Origin: Albula goreensis
Lineage: Eukaryota; Chordata; Actinopteri; Albuliformes; Albulidae
DNA length: 64,000 bases
Assembly: GCA_022829145.1 (NCBI GenBank)
Contig: CM040746.1
Coordinates: 16,366,290 to 16,430,289, forward strand
Direction: 5' to 3'
In this document: in pieces, positions 54,919 to 64,000 of the stretch
Layout: each line of letters begins with the position of its first letter
How positions within the stretch are numbered: the first letter of the stretch is position 1
The notes under the pieces: generated by a model
Database searches by the model: none
Seen by the model: only the letters and a program-made list of their open reading frames with translations
Told to the model about the DNA's origin: nothing
Made by a program: the position numbers and the translations under genes

Positions 54919-57362
54919 ACTGTGAAAGGCAGGCCAACAAACAGTCAGACACAAAGACACAACAACTTGTGTTCTTTTTCTCCAGGGAACCACATTTTTC
55001 TGAAGCCTTCACGTCTTGCAGCATCATGGCTAACGCGCTGCACTCTGTAACCAAGGGCTGTGGGGTCAGTGCACTGCTTTAGCAGGCTACAGCAAAATAA
55101 TTCTGAAGAATTACAGTAACTCTCCAGCAGCATAAATGCACAATCAGGGATGCAACTGTTCCTGATTCTTCCTGATTATTCACTAAATACAGATTTTCAT
55201 ATCTATTACAGAGGAAAACTCGGACGTGTGATTAGCACACATATTATACGGTAACAGGAAAGAATGTCTGCAAAAGTAAAGTTTGGTGAAGGCCTATTCT
55301 CTGTATACTGTATTTGTTTTATAATGAAATACTGCTCACTCAAAGGATGTAAATTTTAAGTGAGAAGTGATCCATAAATTTGGCTGTTTACCTGGTTGTT
55401 AATTCAATTCAGTAAATATGCAGCATACAGATTTGTTTTTGGCTTGGAAAATTCCCTTCCACAAGATCATAAATGAGCTATTTGCCAGGGTAGTAACTAA
55501 GCATCAGTTTACTAGCAAAGAACAAAAGTTGGGAGATATCATGCCACAAAATTGACAATATTTTGTCAGAGTCAAAGAAAAATGCATAAATGCAGCAGAC
55601 TGAGGGTGGCAGAGATTGAGCCTGCAAACTTCTGAGGACAGAGTTCAATTTCTCTGTCACTGTAAAGTCAAGGCAAAAATATGCCTATCTACAACTAAAT
55701 GAACACATGATAGAGAAAAAAGCAGACAGTGAAACAGGCCTAAAGTGCTGTAGCTTGGTACAAATCAAAGGTTATCATCTGGTAATTTAGCCTAGCTGGC
55801 TAGTTAGTAATTGTGTAATTCTTATTTTGGCAGGCTGTTTTTTGTTGTTCACCTGCAATTAAATAATGAGGCCTTGTTTCTGTGCCCTAAGAGGACAAGT
55901 GCACTGTTTATACTGTGTGTTAAGGAAAACACTGAGGAATCTTGTCCCCCCCTTACACTGAACTCAAATCATGAATCAAAGCTTTCCCCCCGGAGGGCTA
56001 AATTTCAACCTACTTTTCAGCCAGAGGGTACCGTTCCCTCTCCCACGCCAGTTTTGTAGCTAATTAAAGTGTTAAAGTTTTTTTTACCTTTTTTATTAAT
56101 AAGAAAACCTAAATTTAATGTTTTATTTTTAAGTCTACATAAGGCCACAGCCCTTTCTGCTGCTAACAAAACAACCATCCATAATGAGCAAACCGGTCAA
56201 GTGTTATCACAACGACTGGAGTTGATAGAAATGTTATTTCTTAAAACAATTAAACAATCGTTTAATCGAAGGCCTCCATAAGACTTTCTTTTTTCTAAAC
56301 CATCCAGTACTATAAAGTTACTGTCCTCGCCAGCGATCGCTACAGTTATAGCTAAAATGGCATGTACTGTTCATCAGAATTTCGAGAATCTCCGATTAAT
56401 CCTTCTTGTTGAGCTTTGCCTCGCTATTAGGCAGGGTAATGCATGAACGCTACATTCCGTGACCGACAGTAACCCCGTGCTCATTGAAAATTCATTGACG
56501 CCAGCGATACACTAAGCTAGCTGGCTAGCCAACTGAGTAAGCTAGCTACTTTAAACATCAGCTTGCATAATAGCTCACAGAACGAGCTAACCACGGCCAA
56601 ACGAATGTATTTGTGTACTACAATACATATAATACCTGTAGATTGCAAACGTTCCTTAGGCATGTCAATTATAACACAGTCAGAATGTCCCACAGTTAGC
56701 ATAAACTGATTCAATTCATTTACTGTCATCACCATGAAAATGGCATTCATGGAAGTGGTGTGTAATCGACCACAAAACTGCATTTTGCAATCAAGCTCAC
56801 GAAAAAGCATACTTGTGTTTTATCACAACTCCGTTAAAAGTGAAGGTCTATGTAAAGCCCTATTTAACAAGATGAACCCGAGTTAGCAAAAATATCGCAT
56901 GCCATGACAACATCATTAGCTCAATGAACGTTATCTAGATATACACGCTAACCAGCACAGAGGTACACTGAAAGATCCCAACCGATTAACGTTACCTTAC
57001 AAGCTAGCTAACTTAACCTAACGTTGCAGCACTTGTAGCTAGCTCGCGGTTTATTTACCTGAAAAAAAAAACTCGTAATGCGATTCTCGACCTGAATAAC
57101 AACACAGAACGTGTGTCCTGCCTTGCTGGTCACCACACTGTGTATTCTTTTTTTACTCGAATATGTGTAAATGAACTATAGTCACCTTTCTAGCTATCGT
57201 CAGCATTAGCTAGCAATACGCCTTCTTGTCGCTGTGGTTTACCATTTCAACGAGACCATGCAATCAAACAATACGATGCCGATGGCTTGGTATGGATAGG
57301 TTCTCTGCCTGCTACCGTCGATACACGCATCATCACATTTAAGGAAAAAGATACATTCCTAC
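54919..57362 (-). other. rnf145: Probable rnf145 5' UTR intron
   Basis: Sequence between the ATG exon and the putative first exon. Unique, AT-rich, with GCTAGCTGGCTAGCC-like short palindromes near 56,515-56,545. No coding exon. It assumes the upstream exon at about 57.4-57.5 kb is right. Confidence 0.45.
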
Positions 57363-57540
57363 CTGCTTTGATAAGATTCACTTAATTCCGTTTATTTTGC
57401 TTTCTCGAAGCTTATCCGGTCGATAATCAACCATTTTAATTGAAGTGAACGCACATTGATGGTTGAGATGTTGATTCAGTTTCCACCGAGGAGACAGAAA
57501 GTAATGCTGTGCCTCATCTCGTCAAGCAGCCATTACGGAC
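57363..57540 (-). promoter_or_regulatory. rnf145: Putative rnf145 non-coding first exon and promoter
   Basis: On the minus strand a CpG-containing unique block ends CAAAGCAG before a donor-like GTAGGA (57,362-57,357). An alternative donor CAG|GTAAAT lies at about 57,059. The coding exon begins with an acceptor upstream of its ATG, so a separate 5' exon must exist. The block contains a minimal ATG-Ala-Ala-stop upstream ORF near 57,525-57,535. The transcription start is not defined. Confidence 0.4.
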
Positions 57541-57670
57541 ACCGTTGTCAGGACTGTACTGAGCATGTGTGTGACTGAGAGCGGATTAGAGCACCCTGAG
57601 AACGCAACATTGCAGTGCAAATGGAACACACGTACATCAATGATTTTCGTTCATTGTAAGAAGTTACTAG

Positions 57671-57673
<3 letters not shown>

Positions 57674-57765
<92 letters not shown>
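57674..57765. repeat. (GT)n microsatellite, about 45 units
   Basis: An uninterrupted tract about 130 bp upstream of the putative rnf145 first exon. Confidence 0.97.
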
Positions 57766-57767
<2 letters not shown>

Positions 57768-60700
57768 TCCACTCCACCACTCTACTGACCAGCCGAGTCA
57801 AGTACAATTGACATTCTTAACATTCTTGAATGATAGGCATGTATTTTACAGAAAACCCATTTCAAAACTCCAAACACTGAGTACTGTTCCGTCAACTTTA
57901 TAGCGTATATTAGCTAATTATTCAGTAAGCATGTAAATTATTGGTAAATGATTTAAGTGCCTAGCTGATTTCAGTCTTCTTCAGAAAGTAATAATAATAA
58001 ACTGACCTGACCTGTGTACTTTTGCTCCATAGTCCAGGTTTATCAAAATGTAATTAAAAGTCAGATTAGTCTCATGCCTACCAGTGAACAAAATATATAA
58101 ACACCAATGTAGGGTGACTTAATAAGATGATGGGAAACCACCTGTGTGTGACTAATACATGATGTATTCACAGTGGCATACAGGCCACCAGTATCTACAA
58201 TTCAGCAAGAGGAATACAGTTCCACTCTTTCACAAGTAATTAATCAAGAGTCACTCCTGTCTCATTTCATCATTTTATTGTTTATTGCATGATATGTCCA
58301 AAAATTGAGAAGAATTACAATCTACACCATCTGAATGACATATATTTAAACAGGGATACTGTAACACATTACTTTCATCTCACACAAAAAGCATTCTGCT
58401 TATGGTGAGATGCATTCATCTATCCAATCTGGCCCACTGCTGTGCGCTGACAGATTCCTTGTGATAGCACACTGATTAACATACTAATTCACATTCTGCT
58501 TTCTCAAAGCTGTCTTATGGCTTGATGCCCCTGGACTTACCTAACTTTACCACATACATGTCTATGTACTTTTATCCTGTCATACAGGACAGTAACCAAT
58601 ACTGCAGATTTTGTGTATTGGTTATGTAAAGTCAGTGAAATTTAGAAATAATGATAAGGACACAATGTACAAAAGAAACAACACTTTATTTTATGTTTAC
58701 ACATGTGGAAAATTATATTATTTTATTCTAATACAACAGTAAATGCAACAGTAAATGTGCAATACATTTTTTTCTCAGAAATAAGGGTGTCAAACTTACT
58801 GCATCTACTGAAATCAGTTTTATTTAAATTCAAACAATGTTCAATCTGCAAATTAATTCCATTTATTTAAGTTCATTTCAGTCTTAATGAGCAGTATAAT
58901 AGGTTCCCATGACTTCTTGTTTCACTAGGGTATAGAAATGAGATGCCATGCAGAGAAATTCCTTTAGTCATCATTGCCATGGGGAAAAGAAATGAATGAG
59001 AGAAATGAAAGAGAGAGAGAAATGAAAAGAAAAGAGAAGAATGTACAAATCAAATGGGGACATATGGTTATTGACCTTGAGAATTCAGGTAATAAATAAT
59101 ATATTAAAATATACCACTTACCGCTATTAGGGCAATAAACACAGAGTTTAGTACCACTTGAAAAGTGGACATCTCCATGCACTGTGAGAAAGAAGGTGAT
59201 GGAGGCAACATAGAATCCCCTGATCAGAGGTGGAGAAACTCAGTGTTTGAGAGCACCCTGGAGTCACCATGTTTCTACATCAAGTTACACACCACATCCA
59301 TTACAAAAGGCTGTTTGGAAGGGTTACCTGTATAAAGCCCCTTTCCCAAACAATCGAATCAGAAATAGTTTTGCTTATTTTGTTCAACTTTTGTGTTCAT
59401 CTTCAGCAAGGGTGCCAATGATTCTGTAATCTGTTGTACCCTTACTAAAGATAGTATCCATTCCAGTGATGATTATGAAAAGATCTTTCAGTACATGAGG
59501 ATATGCATGTTTTATTCATTTCAGAATGCATAGTTTATATATAAGTCTGAGATAAGCAGTTTATGAGCTTTGACAGGGAATTCATTCAGCTTGAGGAAAT
59601 CAATAAATGACCGGTTAGATTCATGTTGGCATTTAGCCAATGAAGCGGATGTTGTCATGCCCTAGGCACTGCTGACTGGCAGGATATCAAACAATCAAAT
59701 TATTTGTTACAGCACTCTTAACCAAATAGATGTCATTAAGTTAGCTAATTTCATATAGACAAGGTAAGTGACCATTGTAACTTTGATGTAAAACAAATAT
59801 AGGTTTTGCTTAAGAAGAATCACCTTGAGTCCTGTTGAAATACCATGCAGTTAAATACAAAGAATCAGTGTACAGCATTGTATGTGCAATTTGCTCTTGA
59901 GTAGGTGAAAAAAGAAAGCAAATCATACTGCAAAGAAAAAGAAAAGAAACCTCTCAGTACCCACTCTCCAGCTAAAAGTACATTTTCATCCCATTACACT
60001 TATGTGCTTATATATCAATACATTGGTATGTATAACAGGCTATGAAAACACAATCTAGTGAATGTGATAAACATTTAAATTATGATGAACATTTTGGTGG
60101 ATGAGTAGAAAGTTGTACATCATGTATGAATTAATGTAAGAGTGGAATGATATCTGAAAAAGTATTGTTTTGTCTTAACAGTCGGAGCTCTTGGCTACTG
60201 ATAAGACTGCAAAGATGTTAGCACCACAGTGACCTGCAGTTCTATTAACAAAACAAGGGTGGGAAATGGCTATCATTCAAAACTAGAAATACGCACGAAT
60301 GTCATATTTTCATTCCACAGAAAGCTAGGGATATCAAGAGCTGATATTATTATATTTTATTATGAGGGTAATTGGCTGATAAGGGGTAATATCCTTCATT
60401 CATTCCAATGTTAAGCTTTGGCGCCGCCCTGTGTTAGTTCTTGGTTACTTAAAATAGTACAAATATATTACAGGAACATGTTTTTCATCTCGAGGAGACG
60501 AACTCGTGCTTTTTATTTCTGGCGGAAGAGGGGCAGCAACCCTGGTAATCCACACGGAAGGAGACGTGATCCGCGGACTGACTTGAAAAACTGAACTACA
60601 AGCACGAAACCCTGCTCATCAGGTACTGTAGTGTACACTGATGGCATGATCCTTATGTCTAATGTGAACCAAGCCGAGCAATCTGACCCCAATAGCATTA

Positions 60701-61584
60701 GTGATGTGTTCGGTGTGTCCTCACTTCTGCGAGAACAATTTCACTTCATGTCATCACATTAATACTTTTATAAACTGACGTTGGCAGGCATAATTATCTG
60801 GAGGACAGAAACTGATTTAGCCATTTTTACATTAAAACACCATGCTAAGTCTTTCGCTAACATTAACAACAGGTTAAAGTTGTGCAATACATGGAGATTT
60901 CATGGCTGTTACGTTCCTGGAGTGCATGCCCCTAGCTGGGCCTTGGAAATGATCAAGTATCGAATCCAGAAAATCGAAGAATAATATTTATGTCGGAACG
61001 CTGGATTGCCAGGTTGTAGGTGCTGAAATGTGATTTTATCTGATATGAAACTTAAATGTACCACTGTATTGGCAGTTGACCATTTTTACCCTCCAAGTGT
61101 CAATGAAAACTGAATGACAATTTAAATTCGTAAATAATAGATTTTATTCCGTTCTTCGCGGCCCCATGTTTTATATCAAGATGCCCAATACAGCAACCCC
61201 TGTAAAATGTGTTAGATGCTTGTGTACCATGCTCTGTAATCTTTGATACGCATGGCCCTGTCACCTAATTTATCACCTACCATTAAAAGATGCTTAGGTC
61301 TGTCTCACCGTCTCTATCACTCTCAGTTTATCTCTCGCTGATAGGGCCCCTAATTCTGTTTCTAAAATCATGCAGTTGTAAAAGTTTACACTTGGGGTTG
61401 ATAAATGTGGTTGGTGACGTGAGCAGCATAGCACCTCGTGTTAAGTAAGAAACTATATCTTGTTAACAGACATAAGCGTTGCATGCTGCTCAAGTAGAAT
61501 TTGAATTTGTTAAATTTTAAATCCCAAATCTGTACTAAAATTGTTCAGCCCCACTCTTTTTTTTCTTTTTTACGCGGGGGATAC

Positions 61585-61684
61585 TTAGTCATATTCTGAC
61601 CTCGTGTGCGGAAAAAGTATTTTCCGCGCTTCTGCCGACAAAGCGCTGAGCGATCCGAAGTCAGAATACCCCCCTAACTAAGAC
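61585..61684. repeat. Nested imperfect inverted repeat
   Basis: Outer arms CTTAGT (61,585-61,590) and ACTAAG. Middle arms TATTCTGACCTCG (61,592-61,604) and CGAAGTCAGAATA (61,656-61,668), 12 of 13 paired. Inner perfect hairpin GCGGAAAA-AGTA-TTTTCCGC (61,608-61,627). The block is more CpG-rich than its surroundings. Confidence 0.75.
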
Positions 61685-64000
61685 GTTAATGGCAGCAGAA
61701 CACCCAACACATCTTCTGGCAGTCTTTAAAATTGGTCAAGGCGAAAAGAGAACGGTTACGTTTTCATATGAAATAAACTAGGTCGTCAAATACCGACGCA
61801 TAAGGCACCCTTTGGCGTCTGTATGTATGTCTGTATGAGACGCACCGGCCTTTCAACAAATTCCAATGTAAACTCATCTGCGGCAATATTAGATTAATTA
61901 TTTGTCCTTCGATTCTGAGAAATAAGGAATCAATCCTCACATGACTGACTACATTGTCCAGGTTACACTACTACAAAATCGGGTTGTGGTTTGATTAGAT
62001 GTAAAAGCATAAGTTTGATGTTTGAGCACAAGTATAGGCATTGTGAAACGTTATGGCAGGCTATGAGAAATGTAAAAATTACATAATTTTTTCATTTCTC
62101 AAATATAGCATGTGATTCTACCTTAACTTTGTAGACTGGAATTATAAGGCACATGATGTTGATTTCACACTCAAGGGACATTTTTCTGTGTTCTTGTTTT
62201 TACATTCTTGCCTTGTGTGGATGAAGAAGGTGCTGACATCACATAGCTGCTGGAGATCTTAAGGGGAAGTGTGGGGAAGCTGGTCTATCGGCATGCTTTG
62301 CTGACTGCTTTAGTACAGCGTACCTCATATACAATATACCTCCTCTGTGGCTGGTGTGGTAGCTTTTATCGAGGAGTTTCCATGTGTGTAATCATGCTTT
62401 TTATACACGATTAGACTTTTTAGCTACTTGAGGAATTCCATTACTCTTAAATGTGTGTTCTGGGAAATATTCTTTTGTTATCAATCACATTTGAATTTAC
62501 CCAATTCTAAGTGATATATCTCACAACCCAGGGTGCAAGGGTTTGATAGTACAAATCAGCACAAAGAGGAACTGAAGTGTTTTTTTCATATTAAATGGGA
62601 TAATGAGGTTTTTTAAGGCAAAAGAATGCTCTATATGGATCCTGTATTCAATCTCATGACAAATATTCACCATACATTAATGAAAAAATGTGGCTGTACA
62701 GTACTTTTCATCAGGTACATTGTTCTAAGTGCATTATAGAACAATTTAACCTCTTGAGATAAAGGCAAGTTGTCAGTAATACACAGGTTGTTTAATAGCA
62801 ACATTGTATCATTCATAGTCACGTATATATGTTAAATGCCAAATGACCATTGTAAAGTCCCCTTCATAAACCTGTTAGGTGTGATTTAAAACAGTGCCTC
62901 GGTAAAGTTGTCTGAATGTTTCCCCTTCCATTTTCATCCAAACACATGGTAGATCAACTTAGGCGGTTTGGGCTACGAAAGAGGAATTACCACCACAGAA
63001 AGATTCAATATGATGCATACAAAGTACAGAAAAGAGGTAATCAAACAAACTCGAACAGACAACATAAACCCCCTTGTAATGAACACTGTAGGTAATAAAT
63101 AGAACAAACCTATGGGAGACCCCCTGACAATTTGATTGAGGGAGAGCAGGCAAATGTATCCAGTTGTATTGAACAGTTGTATGCTGCCATGTAACTTACT
63201 GCTTATTTAGACATAATAAATGAATTGGGAATAAGCTGTCTTTTTTACGTTTCAGATTTCAAGCAAGAATTCAGCAAAAGGCCCAGGTTTGGCCTGGGGA
63301 CCAAATGTCTATGTCTGAACACATTTTGAAGTGAAAAGAGGCTTAGTACAGCAGTTACATGTCAGGCAAGCACAGTAATTGTTTTGGCAGCATTGCTTTG
63401 AGAATCATGACTTAAAAACAAGGATCATGAAGAAGAGGCAGAGAGCTGGAGCAGAGGCCAGAGCCTCATCCACAGAGGACAGTTAGTGTAGCTAAGGAGG
63501 CCCATTTGAATTCATTTAATCCATCCAAAAAACAGTGTGTCACACACAAACAATTCATGTCAAATGAATTGCTGGAGATCTTTTTTGAAGGAAGGGGTTT
63601 CTCATTGCCCGAGGGGTTTCTCTGTTAGCTTTTATTAGGTACAAGTTTCCAGTAGTCCAGTATTCTCTCCAATAGCTCCAGAGTGCTCAGGACACAGACA
63701 AGAGTCTATAGTGTAGGAGTATGCCAAATATAAGTAGTCACCAGACTGGACCAGTGGACCAGATGTTGGTGGGAACTTATTGATGATGGCCAAGGATAGG
63801 TGAAGACACCTAAAGCACCAGGAGCATTGAGTTGGATCCAGTAGAGCTATTCACTGGCAAGATGTATGTAACATGTTGAACCTGCACTATTTGAAATTGA
63901 ATGAGGTCCAGGTGTGGAGAATGCTTTGGTTCACACATGATTTGTATGATAACAAAATGGCAAAATCTTTATATATGGCAATCATTATTAGCCAGATATG

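Larger units (their letters stand above)
57541..64000. other. Region upstream of rnf145
   Basis: No recognisable gene on either strand. It holds a (GT)n tract directly beside the rnf145 5' end, AT-rich unique DNA, a GA-rich patch (59,000-59,040), a nested inverted repeat at 61,585-61,684 and a possible CNE-like block near 59,500-59,650. In mammals UBLCP1 follows divergently; none of its coding sequence was recognised here. Confidence 0.65.

Noticed and set aside
60781-60984. Plus-strand ORF of 67 codons upstream of rnf145
   Set aside because: Considered as a start of the divergent UBLCP1 gene expected from mammalian synteny, but the sequence does not resemble its ubiquitin-like N terminus and no splice-linked exon is seen.

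Overview
The window is nuclear DNA from a vertebrate, most likely a ray-finned (teleost) fish. The evidence is two intron-split genes with canonical GT/AG junctions, abundant long CA/GT and AT-rich microsatellites, Tc1-type transposon remnants, and the gene order EBF1 - RNF145 on one strand. That order matches, from memory, the mammalian locus at human 5q33. I cannot name the species. There are no prokaryotic genes, operons or CRISPR arrays.

Region 1 (about 1-22,900, minus strand) is the 5' half of an early B-cell factor gene, ebf1. Six coding exons (22,055-21,922; 20,693-20,537; 19,185-19,122; 17,210-17,155; 7,676-7,603; 4,436-4,368) join in frame into the first 184 residues of the COE transcription factor. 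They cover the N terminus and most of the DNA-binding domain, including the complete zinc knuckle. The gene runs off the left edge inside intron 6. Introns 4, 5 and 6 hold homeodomain-motif-rich AT blocks that look like conserved regulatory elements, a G-quadruplex-like block, long (GT)n tracts and a decayed Tc1 transposase.

Region 2 (about 22,900-33,700) separates the two genes. It holds the ebf1 upstream region with a GC box, microsatellites, a 5S-rRNA-derived relic, and CTCF-like motifs. The CTCF-like motifs point left at about 27.8 and 28.4 kb and right at 31.1 and 34.7 kb (the last in rnf145 intron 9). The right part is probably the 3' UTR of the next gene.

Region 3 (33,709 to about 57,540, minus strand) is a complete rnf145 coding sequence. 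Ten coding exons join in frame into a 693-residue multi-pass ER membrane E3 ubiquitin ligase with a sterol-sensing-type region and a RING-H2 finger (C537-C574). A non-coding first exon probably lies near 57.4-57.5 kb. Its introns hold a 46-bp minisatellite, a 20-copy 52-bp minisatellite made of two unit types, a 561-bp Tc1-type MITE and a perfect 20-bp-stem foldback.

Region 4 (about 57,550-64,000) has no gene I can support. It holds a long (GT)n tract next to the rnf145 promoter and a nested inverted repeat at about 61.6 kb.

The two genes are not a pathway. ebf1 is a lineage transcription factor with a large regulatory domain. rnf145 is an ER ligase of sterol and SREBP control. They are neighbours by ancient synteny. 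I found no clearly new multi-gene system. The most unusual points are the YLYV form of the Insig-binding motif in rnf145, the two intronic minisatellites, the perfect foldback and the divergent CTCF-like layout.
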